A stretch of DNA of 37,750 nt from positions 1 through 37,750 of the forward strand of contig JAKOVX010000056.1 of the NCBI GenBank assembly GCA_029781855.1, given 5' to 3'. Both the position numbers and the translations under genes were made by a program. Position 1 is the first letter of the stretch. The number at the start of each line of letters is the position of its first letter. The DNA comes from Acidobacteriota bacterium (GTDB taxonomy: Bacteria; Acidobacteriota; Blastocatellia; Pyrinomonadales; Pyrinomonadaceae). Of this stretch, positions 8,467 to 16,603 are shown one piece after another. The notes under the pieces are model-generated. The model was not told the origin of the DNA. It searched no databases and saw only the letters and a program-made list of their open reading frames with translations.

Positions 8467-11055
8467 ATGAAACTACGAATATCAAAACCGGCCGCATTAT
8501 TGTTGCTGATGGGCGCGCTCGCCGCCATTTCGCTCGCACAGGTCAAGTCCAAGCCTGCAGGTCAGGAAACAGACTTTGACGAGCCCGGGCAGGAAGACAC
8601 AATGAACCGCGAACTGTGGGAATCCGTGAAAAAGACTCCCTATGAAACTGCGCTGCGACACGTTGAGCGCGCAAGGGAACGCTCCCGCCCGTCGGCCGGC
8701 ACGATGGTGCTGCCCACCGGCTGGCAACTGGCACCTGCCGGTGAGCAGACCGAGGTCGGGCGCCTGCCGATGGAGGCCATAAACTTCGCCGGCCAGATCG
8801 TCGTCCTGAACGCCGGGTACTACTCGAAAGAGGATCCGGAAATCTCGTTCGTCGACCCGGCAACCAATAAGGTCGTCCGCGTACTTCGCGTTCCCGGGCT
8901 CTATCCGGGTGCGGCGGTAGTTCCCGGCGGCGACCTTTTCATAAGCGGCGGCGTCAGCCGAAAGATCTTTCGCTTCGACGCGGGACTCAGGCAGGTCCGC
9001 TCGTACGACGTCAACGGATTCGTCGCCGGGCTTGCCGCGATCGACGCCGAACACATCGCGGCGGTTTACCTCGTTACGGCGAATACGCCCGACGAATTCA
9101 GGAAAGGCGATTACCGTGAGGGCAGGCTTGCAATGATCAATACGACGACCGGGATCGTCGAGCACGAGGTAACGGCCGGCTTATACCCGCAGTCCGTGCA
9201 GTTTCTGGCGGGCAAACTCTACGTGACGCTTTCGGGCGAGAATAAGCTGCGCATTTTTGACACTGACCTCACGCCGGCAGGCGAAGTGAGGGTCGAAAAA
9301 ACGCCGCAGAATATGTGTTCCGACGGTGGACGATTATTTGTTGTCAACCAGAATTCCGACAACATCTCGGTCGTTGACACAGGAGCGGACAAACTGGCCT
9401 CCACGATCTCGGTCGCGTGGCCGGGCAGCACGTTCGGCAGCGCTCCGACGTCGTGCACGGTCCACGCAGGCAGGCTGTACGTTACCCAAGCCAATACAAA
9501 CGACGTCGCGATTGTCGATCTGCGTACCAGCCGCGTCGCCGGCTACATCCCGACCGGCTTTTACCCGACGAAAGTTATGACCGACGGCAATAAGCTGGTC
9601 ATTCTGAGCGGGAAAGGTGTCCGTCCGCGTCGGCCGAACGTCGACGGCCCCCAGACGGTCACCGAACTGGGCGGGGCTCAATATGTACTGACACTGTTAA
9701 AAGGCTCGGTGGCCACGGTTCCACTTTCTGAGATCGCGACCAAACTTGTCGGTTGGACCGCTAAGGTAAAGGCGGGAACGCCGTATTTCGACCCGCGTTC
9801 GGGCGTCAAGTTGCCCATCAAGCACATTTTCTACATCGTCAGGGAAAATCGTACTTACGATCAGGTCCTCGGCGACCTGCCTCGAGGCAACGGCGATAAG
9901 TTCCTGACGCTTTTCGGCCGCGCGATAACCCCGAACGCACATCGCCTTTCTGAGGATTTCGTAACGCTCGACAACTTTTACGCAGACGGCGAGATCAGCG
10001 TACTTGGCCATAGCTTTACGACGAGCGGCTACGCCAGCCCTTTCCTCGAATGGCTCGGGAACGCCGCGTATTCGGGCCGCTATGCCGGTTATCCGTTCGG
10101 AATGGTGCCGGTAACGACCTCTCCGGCGTACCTTTGGGATGCACTTGACGATAAGAAGGTGGATTATCGCATCTACGGTGAGAACTATTTTCTCTACACG
10201 CGTGCATACCGCATCCTGCGTGAACAATTTGGCGATGACTCGGAGATCGCACGAAAGTATTACTCACAGATGATGAGCTACGCCCCGATCGTCGATCGCG
10301 GGAACTTTTTCAATAAATTTGCTAAATCGTATTACGGCCAGATGGACACGGTCGAGGACGCGTCGAACCTATTGAAAAATGCGGAATTCGCGGGACTCTT
10401 TTCTAAATTCCTTTGCGGCGACGATTCGCTCGTGAAACCTCTAGCTGAAAACGCCGTGCTTAGAGGTAGATTTGCTGAATATCTCACAAAGTATCCATCG
10501 AATTACCGTTCGTGGGACCTGAATACCTCGGACCTGGAGCGGGCCGCAGCGTGGAAGACCGACTTCGAAAAACAGATCGCTAATGGCCGCGTGGCAAATC
10601 TGAATTATCTCTGGCTGCCGAACGATCATACCGGTATCACCGTGAAGAAATTGAGTCCGCAGCAGCTCGTCGCCCAGAATGATGCGGCCCTCGGACTGAT
10701 CGTCGATACGATCGCGGCAAGCCCGATATGGAAGGACAGCATCATCCTCGTAACCGAAGACGACGCCCAAAACGGTCCCGACCACGTCGATGCAACGCGG
10801 ACCGTCGCACTGGCGATCGGGCCGTATGTAAAGAGGAACGCCCTCGTTCACGACCGTCTCGACCAACTAAGCATGCTCCGGACGATCGAACTGATGCTCG
10901 GGCTCTCGCCGCTCAACCTGAACGACGCGCTTGCGGTACCGATGTACAATATTTTTCAAACAAAGCCCGATCTGACCCGCCCGAAAAAGACAACCCCATC
11001 CGAGAACCTGACCGACGACGACCGGGCACTATTCAACGCTCTGGCGTCTCATTAA
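8467..11055 (+). CDS. YncE-like beta-propeller fused to alkaline phosphatase/phosphoesterase-family domain
   Basis: An 862-residue exported protein with a signal peptide MKLRISKPAALLLLMGALAAISLAQ-type. Residues about 65-400 are a YVTN-type seven-bladed propeller with units such as FVVNQNSDNISVVDTGADK and YVTQANTNDVAIVDL. From about residue 450 comes a phosphoesterase-superfamily domain: IKHIFYIVRENRTYDQVLGDL (metal-ligand and nucleophile region), then DNFYADGEISVLGH, and near residue 760 VTEDDAQNGPDHVD, a typical metal-binding segment. Proteins with this architecture are annotated as bifunctional YncE/alkaline phosphatase-family; the substrate is unknown. The gene is monocistronic and ends at a bidirectional terminator. 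No clear Shine-Dalgarno precedes the ATG, which was chosen because it gives the signal peptide. Confidence 0.88.
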   Translation: MKLRISKPAALLLLMGALAAISLAQVKSKPAGQETDFDEPGQEDTMNRELWESVKKTPYETALRHVERARERSRPSAGTMVLPTGWQLAPAGEQTEVGRLPMEAINFAGQIVVLNAGYYSKEDPEISFVDPATNKVVRVLRVPGLYPGAAVVPGGDLFISGGVSRKIFRFDAGLRQVRSYDVNGFVAGLAAIDAEHIAAVYLVTANTPDEFRKGDYREGRLAMINTTTGIVEHEVTAGLYPQSVQFLAGKLYVTLSGENKLRIFDTDLTPAGEVRVEKTPQNMCSDGGRLFVVNQNSDNISVVDTGADKLASTISVAWPGSTFGSAPTSCTVHAGRLYVTQANTNDVAIVDLRTSRVAGYIPTGFYPTKVMTDGNKLVILSGKGVRPRRPNVDGPQTVTELGGAQYVLTLLKGSVATVPLSEIATKLVGWTAKVKAGTPYFDPRSGVKLPIKHIFYIVRENRTYDQVLGDLPRGNGDKFLTLFGRAITPNAHRLSEDFVTLDNFYADGEISVLGHSFTTSGYASPFLEWLGNAAYSGRYAGYPFGMVPVTTSPAYLWDALDDKKVDYRIYGENYFLYTRAYRILREQFGDDSEIARKYYSQMMSYAPIVDRGNFFNKFAKSYYGQMDTVEDASNLLKNAEFAGLFSKFLCGDDSLVKPLAENAVLRGRFAEYLTKYPSNYRSWDLNTSDLERAAAWKTDFEKQIANGRVANLNYLWLPNDHTGITVKKLSPQQLVAQNDAALGLIVDTIAASPIWKDSIILVTEDDAQNGPDHVDATRTVALAIGPYVKRNALVHDRLDQLSMLRTIELMLGLSPLNLNDALAVPMYNIFQTKPDLTRPKKTTPSENLTDDDRALFNALASH

Positions 11056-11090
11056 GAGGTCATAAGTGAACCGGCAGCGATAATAAAAGC

Positions 11091-11118
11091 AGAAAAGGGT
11101 GCCGAAGCACCCTTTTCT
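11091..11118. terminator. Bidirectional intrinsic terminator between the phosphoesterase gene and pilC
   Basis: A perfect 12-bp stem AGAAAAGGGTGC/GCACCCTTTTCT closes a CGAA tetraloop. The A/T-rich base of the stem provides a T-run for transcripts on either strand. It sits 36 bp after the phosphoesterase stop and 21 bp beyond the pilC stop, so it serves both converging genes. Confidence 0.85.
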
Positions 11119-11138
11119 GGCAATTACCATTTGTGACC

Positions 11139-12371
11139 TTACTTTGCGCCGCTGGCGAGTTTGCCGATGAGCGTAAAGAGCGGCAGATACATCGAGATGA
11201 CGATCGAACCGATGGTCACACCGAGAAATGCGATCAGCACCGGCTCCATCAGGCCAAGTAGATCGGCGATCGCCGTGTCCACTTCTTCCTCGTAAAAGTC
11301 GGCGATCTTGCTGAGCATCGCGTCGAGCGCACCGGTCTGTTCACCGACGCCGATCATCTGGCCGACCATGTGCGGGAACACCTTTGTCGCCTTGAGCGGA
11401 TCGACGAAATTTTCACCGCGTTCGACACCCGCTCGTACTTTCAGAATGGCGTCTTCGATAATGACATTACCGGCGGTCTTGGCCGTGATATCGAGCGATT
11501 GCAGGATAGGCACACCTGACGCGAGAAGCGTAGATAGAATACGTGCAAATCTAGCAACAGCAACCTTTTGCAGGATACTGCCGAAGATCGGCAGCTTCAG
11601 CAACAGGCTATCGATCTGCCAGCGTCCCTTCGGCGTTTTATAGTAATAACCGACACCGACGGACGTACCAACGAGCACGGCTGCCGTCGCGAGTCCGCCC
11701 CAACCGGCGATAAAGTCGCTTATTCCCATAACTATACGGGTCGGAAGCGGCAGAGCTTCGCCCGGCCCCAACATACCCAGGAAGATCTGCTGGAACTGAG
11801 GGATAACGACGATCATGATGATCGCGATGGCTCCGATCGCAACCGCGATGACGGCCGCCGGATAGATCGATGCCGAAACGATGCTTCGTTTCAATTTAAC
11901 GACCTTCTCGATCAGGGTCGCGAGACGCTGCAAGATCAGATCGAGCACACCGCCCGTTTCACCAGCCTCGACCATGTGCGTGTAGAGACTATCGAAAACC
12001 TTCGGGTGTTTTTGCATCGCTGCAAAAAGCGTCGCGCCTTCCTCGACATTCTGCCGCACCTGACGAAGAACGTCCTTGAAGAAAGCGTTCTGCTGCTGCT
12101 CGGCCATGATGTCGAGACACTGGACGAGCGGCAAACCCGCGTCGATCATGACTGAAAACTGACGCGTGAACACGGCAAGTTCTTTCGACTTGACCTTTTT
12201 ACGACGCCCAAGCTTCGGGATCGATATTTCACGGCCTTTCTCCGAGGCCTGCGTCATCACGATCTGTTCGCGGCGAAGCAAAGCACGGAGTTCGTCCTGT
12301 GAAGCGGCCTCGAGTTCGCCCGTGACAAGTTCGTTGAGGCGATTTCTTCCTTTGTATGCAAATGTTGGCAT
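11139..12371 (-). CDS. pilC: Type IV pilus inner-membrane platform protein PilC (GspF family)
   Basis: A 410-residue polytopic protein that links the PilB/PilT motors to the growing pilus. The N-terminus MPTFAYKGRN is characteristic. Two T2SS-F domains follow: the first near residues 70-195 with FTRQFSVMIDAGLPLVQCLDIMAEQ, the second near 270-400 with FARILSTLLASGVPILQSLDI and GEQTGALDAMLSKIADFYEEEVD. Hydrophobic segments lie at about 170-195, 220-245 and 375-400. Length and layout are normal. It is the last gene of the pilB-orf-pilT-pilC run, 25 bp after pilT. Confidence 0.95.
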   Translation of the reverse strand: MPTFAYKGRNRLNELVTGELEAASQDELRALLRREQIVMTQASEKGREISIPKLGRRKKVKSKELAVFTRQFSVMIDAGLPLVQCLDIMAEQQQNAFFKDVLRQVRQNVEEGATLFAAMQKHPKVFDSLYTHMVEAGETGGVLDLILQRLATLIEKVVKLKRSIVSASIYPAAVIAVAIGAIAIIMIVVIPQFQQIFLGMLGPGEALPLPTRIVMGISDFIAGWGGLATAAVLVGTSVGVGYYYKTPKGRWQIDSLLLKLPIFGSILQKVAVARFARILSTLLASGVPILQSLDITAKTAGNVIIEDAILKVRAGVERGENFVDPLKATKVFPHMVGQMIGVGEQTGALDAMLSKIADFYEEEVDTAIADLLGLMEPVLIAFLGVTIGSIVISMYLPLFTLIGKLASGAK

Positions 12372-12396
12372 TGCGTTATTAGCTCCTATCGATCAA

Positions 12397-13626
12397 TTAT
12401 GATTGTCTTGGGCGTTCCCCTATCGCTCTTGGCTGGGCATATGGGCTGCCGCCGCCCGGTGCCGGACGACTGCCTGGTGCCGGTCGAAGCGGGCGTCCCT
12501 GACCGCCAAATGCCTCGTTCAGGCCCGAACCGCGTTCGATGAGTTCCTTGAGTTCGTCGGCGTTCGATGAACGCTGCATCGCGACGTCGACGGTGATGAG
12601 ACGTTTGTGTACCAATGTGGCCAGAGCCTGATTGAACGTCTGCATGCCGAATTTGTCCTGGCCGGTCTGCATCATCGAGTAGATCTGGTGGATCTTATCC
12701 TCTCGGATAAGGTTGCGGATAGCGGCATTCGGCACGAGGACTTCCAGTGCCATCACACGGCCGTCGCCGGATGCCTTGGGCAGCAGGGATTGGCACATGA
12801 TACCTTCGAGCACAAGCGAAAGCTGGGTCCGGATCTGTGCCTGTTGAGCGGACGGGAAAACGTCGATGATACGGTTGATGGTGGAATAGGCCGAGTTCGT
12901 GTGAAGTGTCGCGAACGTCAAATGGCCCGTTTCTGCGATACGCAGAGCCATCTCAATGGTCTCGAGGTCTCGCATTTCGCCGACCAGGACGACGTCAGGG
13001 TCCTGTCGAAGGGCGGTTCTGAGTGCTGCTCCGAACGAATGTGTGTCGGCTGCGACCTCACGCTGATTTACGACGCAGTTCTTATGATTGTGGAGGAACT
13101 CGATCGGATCCTCGATCGTCAAAATATGTTCGTGCCGTTCGATGTTGATCTTGTCGACCATCGAGGCGAGAGTTGTCGATTTACCGGAACCCGTCGGACC
13201 CGTTACGAGTATTAGGCCGCGGGGCTTCTTACACATATCGGAAACTACCGGCGGCAGGCCGAGTGCGTCGAACGATTTGATCTCATACGGGATCGCACGG
13301 AAAACTGCTCCGACCGCTCCCTTTTGGTTGAACAGGTTGGCACGAAAACGCGACATTCCCTTCAGGCCGAACGAGAAATCGAGCTCGAGATTCTCTTCGA
13401 AGCGGTGCTTCTGGGCATCGGTCAATACGGAATACGCCAGCCGTTTGGTATCGGCCGGGGTAAGTGGGGCAAATCCGGTCATCTCGGACAGGTGCCCGTG
13501 GACGCGGACCTGCGGAGCGGAATTTGTCGAGAGATGGAGGTCCGAGCCGCCGGCGTCCGTCATTTTCTTGAGGAGTTCGGGAAGGGTGATGGCGTGTTCG
13601 GTAGCAGAGGCTTGTTCGTAGCTCAT
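12397..13626 (-). CDS. pilT: Type IV pilus retraction ATPase PilT
   Basis: Cytoplasmic hexameric ATPase that depolymerises pilin to retract the pilus. The 409-residue product has an N-terminal PAS-like domain (LPELLKKMTDAGGSDLHLSTNSAPQVRVHG), Walker A GPTGSGKS at 143-150, an Asp box near LTIEDPIEFLH, Walker B with VVLVGEMRDLETIEMAL, and a His box ATLHTNSAYST. The AIRNLIREDKIHQIYSMMQTG segment is the PilT-type C-terminal motif. It is longer than usual (about 345-370) because of a 40-residue Pro/Gly/Arg-rich tail (RPAPGSRPAPGGG). The tail looks disordered and may be a partner-binding segment. The start has no strong Shine-Dalgarno. Confidence 0.95.
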   Translation of the reverse strand: MSYEQASATEHAITLPELLKKMTDAGGSDLHLSTNSAPQVRVHGHLSEMTGFAPLTPADTKRLAYSVLTDAQKHRFEENLELDFSFGLKGMSRFRANLFNQKGAVGAVFRAIPYEIKSFDALGLPPVVSDMCKKPRGLILVTGPTGSGKSTTLASMVDKINIERHEHILTIEDPIEFLHNHKNCVVNQREVAADTHSFGAALRTALRQDPDVVLVGEMRDLETIEMALRIAETGHLTFATLHTNSAYSTINRIIDVFPSAQQAQIRTQLSLVLEGIMCQSLLPKASGDGRVMALEVLVPNAAIRNLIREDKIHQIYSMMQTGQDKFGMQTFNQALATLVHKRLITVDVAMQRSSNADELKELIERGSGLNEAFGGQGRPLRPAPGSRPAPGGGSPYAQPRAIGERPRQS

Positions 13627-13658
13627 ATGTGGATCACTGCGGGTGGTGGGTTGGTTAG

Positions 13659-13683
13659 TGCCGGCGGCTTGCGGCCGCCGGCA
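13659..13683. repeat. Perfect 10-bp GC hairpin between the unknown gene and pilT
   Basis: TGCCGGCGGC and GCCGCCGGCA are exact complements around a 5-nt loop, in the 76-bp gap upstream of pilT. No T-run follows on the minus strand, so it is unlikely to terminate. Its form is that of a REP-like intercistronic element or an mRNA-stability hairpin. No second copy was noticed in the window. Confidence 0.55.
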
Positions 13684-13702
13684 GTTTAGGAGTGACGCTT
13701 CG

Positions 13703-14530
13703 TTATTTCAGCGAAGCCCGTTGTGCGGGGCGAACGCGTCGCTGAAGCGAGTTGATCACCTTTTCAGACTCTTCGGCCAGGCGTTCGGATTCTTCGACCG
13801 GAGAATTTGTCGCGACGTTGTAGATGCGGCCGTCGACTTCCGTGAAGTAGAACATTCGCGACTGCACTCTACCGTTCTTCGCCTGCGATTGGGCGACGAC
13901 AACGTAAACTGGACGGCCGCCGATCTCCTTTTGGTAATCGTTTACGACCCATCCATTTTCCTGGATCATGCGGTTGATGACCTCACGCCGGAGAGACGTG
14001 GTCGCAACACCGCCGACCGACTTGTTCCGCGAGTTGCCTTCGGAATCGGCAACTGCCGGGCCAACGACCGTGATAGAAGCCGACCCAACCTGGTCACCGG
14101 ACGAGTTATCAACCCGGAACTGGAGTTCGGACGGTGTGGCCTGTGCCGTCTTCCAGCGGCTGGGAGCCGGATCGCCCGTCGGAAGGACCGCAGATTTCGA
14201 TGGCTCAGGCCGCTCATTTCTGGCGGTCGACGATTTTGAAACTGTGCTATCGGGAGTCGTTCCCGTCTCAGCCGCGCGTGCCTTTGCAAGGCGGAGTTGA
14301 CGCAAGCGTAACGCACGACGCCGTTTGGCGTTGGCCCGCTTTCGTCTCTCCTGCGCCCGGTATAGCTGCCACCAGCGTTTGGAGTATTTCTTGACGCCTC
14401 GCCAATAGCGTTTTTTCTTATGCCGCGGCGAGTGCGAAGTCTTTGCATCGGCGAATTCGGTCGCAATTGGGATAATTGCTCCGATACCTATCAAAAGTGC
14501 CAATGACAATGCGATTGCCCTGATTAACAT
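13703..14530 (-). CDS. Unknown basic exported or membrane-anchored protein inside the pilus cluster
   Basis: A 275-residue protein I do not recognise. An N-terminal signal or anchor (residues 3-28) is followed by a very basic segment (about 35-90) rich in Arg, Lys, Trp and Tyr (HKKKRYWRGVKKYSKRWW, then RRKRANAKRRRALRLRQLRLAK), and a Ser/Thr/Pro-rich linker. The C-terminal globular part (about 130-265) has alternating strands and helices: REVINRMIQENGWVVNDYQKEIGGRPVYVVVAQSQ and then FYFTEVDGRIYNVATNSP. It lies 15 bp after pilB and upstream of pilT on the same strand, so a role in pilus assembly or motor anchoring is a fair inference. The basic region would fit peptidoglycan, nucleic-acid or membrane-phosphate contact. 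Confidence 0.7.
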   Translation of the reverse strand: MLIRAIALSLALLIGIGAIIPIATEFADAKTSHSPRHKKKRYWRGVKKYSKRWWQLYRAQERRKRANAKRRRALRLRQLRLAKARAAETGTTPDSTVSKSSTARNERPEPSKSAVLPTGDPAPSRWKTAQATPSELQFRVDNSSGDQVGSASITVVGPAVADSEGNSRNKSVGGVATTSLRREVINRMIQENGWVVNDYQKEIGGRPVYVVVAQSQAKNGRVQSRMFYFTEVDGRIYNVATNSPVEESERLAEESEKVINSLQRRVRPAQRASLK

Positions 14531-14545
14531 ATTGCCTCCAATTTC

Positions 14546-16390
14546 TTAAATCACCGTTTCCTTCACTACTTCCTCGATCGTCGTGATTCCCTGACGGATC
14601 TTGCACAACCCCGACTCTCGAAGCGTGATCATTCCGAGTTCGATCGCTTTTCTCCTCAATTCCATTGCGCTCGCGCCAATAATGATAAGTTCGCGGAGTT
14701 CGTCCGTTATTTCCATCACCTCGTAGAGTCCGACCCGGCCCTTAAACCCGGTGTTGTTGCAGGTCGGGCAGCCGCGGCCCTTATACAGCGTGAGCGATCC
14801 CAGGTCTTCCTTAGTGAACCCGACCTCAAGCAGGCCTTCTGACGGCGGCAGCGGAGCTTCTTCTTTACAGTCGGCACATACGCGGCGGATCAGTCGCTGT
14901 GCCTGAATGATATTGACGCTGGTCGCGACCAGGAACGGCTCGATACCCATGTTGACGAGACGCGAAACCGTTGACGGGGCGTCATTCGTATGAAGCGTCG
15001 ACAGCACTAGGTGGCCGGTCAATGCCGCCTTGATCGCGATCTCGGCGGTCTCGAAGTCACGGATCTCACCAACGAGAACGATGTTCGGGTCCTGACGCAG
15101 GAACGAACGAAGTGCCGCGGCAAAGTTGAGTCCGATCTGCTCCTTCATCTGCACCTGGTTGATGCCCTGAAGGTTGAATTCGACCGGATCCTCGGCCGTC
15201 ATAATGTTCGTCTCGGACGTGTTCAACGCCTGCAGGGCCGAATAAAGGGTGTTTGTCTTACCCGAACCGGTCGGGCCCGTCACGAGCACCATGCCGTACG
15301 GATTGGAAATATTTCGCTTGAATTTCTCGAGACTCTCGGGTTCGAAACCGAGTTTGGTCATGTCGAGCATCAATTTGTCTTTGTCGAGTAGTCGAAGCAC
15401 GACCTTTTCGCCAAAGAGCGTCGGCAGCGTCGAAACGCGGAAATCGAGCTCGCGCGAACGGTTGTCGATCTTGACCTTGATCTTGATGCGTCCATCCTGC
15501 GGCAGCCGCTTTTCGGAAATGTCGAGCTTCGCCATGATCTTGAGTCGCGAAATGAGCGGGTCGCGGATCTTTAGCGGCGGATGCATCACATCGTAAAGAA
15601 TGCCGTCAATACGGAAGCGAATGCGAAAATCTTTTTCGTACGGTTCGACGTGAATATCCGATGCACCGCGGCGGAGCGAGTCGACCATCAGGACGTTAAC
15701 CAATCGGACGACGGGAGCGTCTTCGCTGGCACGTGCAAGCGCCGCAAGGTCGATCTCCTCGTTGTCCTCAATGACCTCGAATTCTTCGCCATCGTGCGCT
15801 CCAAAATTGAAACGCTCTAACGAAACATCAAGGTCGGCGTCGTTCAACCGCTCGCCGCCGTCAGCATTGGTGACTTTGGCCTTGTGATGGCCGTTGCTGC
15901 CATTTTTGGAGGGTGCAGCTTCGGCCTCGACCGCAAATGCGGCGTCAAAGATGTCGATCTCGTTTGATCCGACGTAATACTTTGCTATCGCATGTTGGAT
16001 CGAGCCTTCGGCGGCGATCACGGGTTCGACATTAAATCCGGTCATGAATTTAATGTCGTCCATCGCGAACACGTTGGTCGGATCCGCCATCGCGAGGGTC
16101 AGCGTTGCACCGACCTTTGAAATTGGCAGGACTGAATATTTTAGTGCGACGTCGTGCGAAATTAGCTTGATGACGCCGGGTTCTATCTGAAAGAGCTCAA
16201 GATTGATGGACGGAACACCATACTGGCGGGAAAGTACCGCTGTGATCACGTCATCGGAAACGACACCCAACCTTACAAGACACGATCCAAGCCGGCCGCC
16301 GTTCGCGCTTTGGTAATCCAGCGCCTCGCGCAATTGCTGCGACGTGATGAGATTTTCGCGGACAAGAATTTCCCCAAGTTTTGCTGACAT
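14546..16390 (-). CDS. pilB: Type IV pilus assembly ATPase PilB
   Basis: Cytoplasmic hexameric ATPase that drives pilin polymerisation. The 614-residue product has an N-terminal MshEN-type domain (about 1-140; LGEILVRENLITSQQLREAL, then LLLFQIEP-like and ADPTNVFAMDDI segments) that in relatives binds cyclic di-GMP. A variable acidic linker (150-225) follows, then the catalytic core with Walker A GPTGSGKT at 372-379, Asp box AEDPVEF, Walker B IVLVGEIRD and His box STLHTND. The zinc-binding tetracysteine is Cys505, Cys508, Cys541 and Cys544. It is first of four same-strand genes and is preceded by a promoter candidate and a dyad. The ATG at 16390 gives the family's typical N-terminus, although its Shine-Dalgarno is weak. 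Confidence 0.96.
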   Translation of the reverse strand: MSAKLGEILVRENLITSQQLREALDYQSANGGRLGSCLVRLGVVSDDVITAVLSRQYGVPSINLELFQIEPGVIKLISHDVALKYSVLPISKVGATLTLAMADPTNVFAMDDIKFMTGFNVEPVIAAEGSIQHAIAKYYVGSNEIDIFDAAFAVEAEAAPSKNGSNGHHKAKVTNADGGERLNDADLDVSLERFNFGAHDGEEFEVIEDNEEIDLAALARASEDAPVVRLVNVLMVDSLRRGASDIHVEPYEKDFRIRFRIDGILYDVMHPPLKIRDPLISRLKIMAKLDISEKRLPQDGRIKIKVKIDNRSRELDFRVSTLPTLFGEKVVLRLLDKDKLMLDMTKLGFEPESLEKFKRNISNPYGMVLVTGPTGSGKTNTLYSALQALNTSETNIMTAEDPVEFNLQGINQVQMKEQIGLNFAAALRSFLRQDPNIVLVGEIRDFETAEIAIKAALTGHLVLSTLHTNDAPSTVSRLVNMGIEPFLVATSVNIIQAQRLIRRVCADCKEEAPLPPSEGLLEVGFTKEDLGSLTLYKGRGCPTCNNTGFKGRVGLYEVMEITDELRELIIIGASAMELRRKAIELGMITLRESGLCKIRQGITTIEEVVKETVI

Positions 16391-16481
16391 TTGTAGAAGG
16401 CGTTCCCTTTTTGATTACTCCCTAGCAAAGGGATACGGTTGAAGGTGCTTGTCTGGCCAAGTTGCTGAGAGGTTAATAGAA

Positions 16482-16500
16482 AACGATGATAAACATCGTT
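16482..16500 (-). promoter_or_regulatory. Dyad (possible operator or leader hairpin) upstream of pilB
   Basis: AACGATG-ATAAA-CATCGTT, a perfect 7-bp inverted repeat, lies immediately downstream of the pilB promoter candidate, at about +2 to +20. It could be a repressor operator or the first hairpin of the mRNA leader. The core ATGATAAACAT recurs in a longer dyad upstream of the gene at 27374-27901. Confidence 0.45.
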
Positions 16501-16508
16501 GACACCTA

Positions 16509-16538
16509 ATACTACAATGTTGAACGAAAAGATGTCAA
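16509..16538 (-). promoter_or_regulatory. Probable promoter of the pilB cluster
   Basis: On the minus strand a perfect TTGACA (16533-16538) and TAGTAT (16509-16514, four of six) are separated by 18 bp. This would give a leader of about 110 nt before pilB. Confidence 0.5.
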
Positions 16539-16603
16539 CATTTCTTTTGCTCTGTACGGGGGTAATTTATGAAACAGCGTCGGGCGGGCAGATCTCGCGG
16601 GAA

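Noticed and set aside
16499..16522. Plus-strand TTGACA near 16499
   Set aside because: No matching -10 occurs at 16-19 bp, and no plus-strand gene follows; the minus-strand pair for pilB is better placed.
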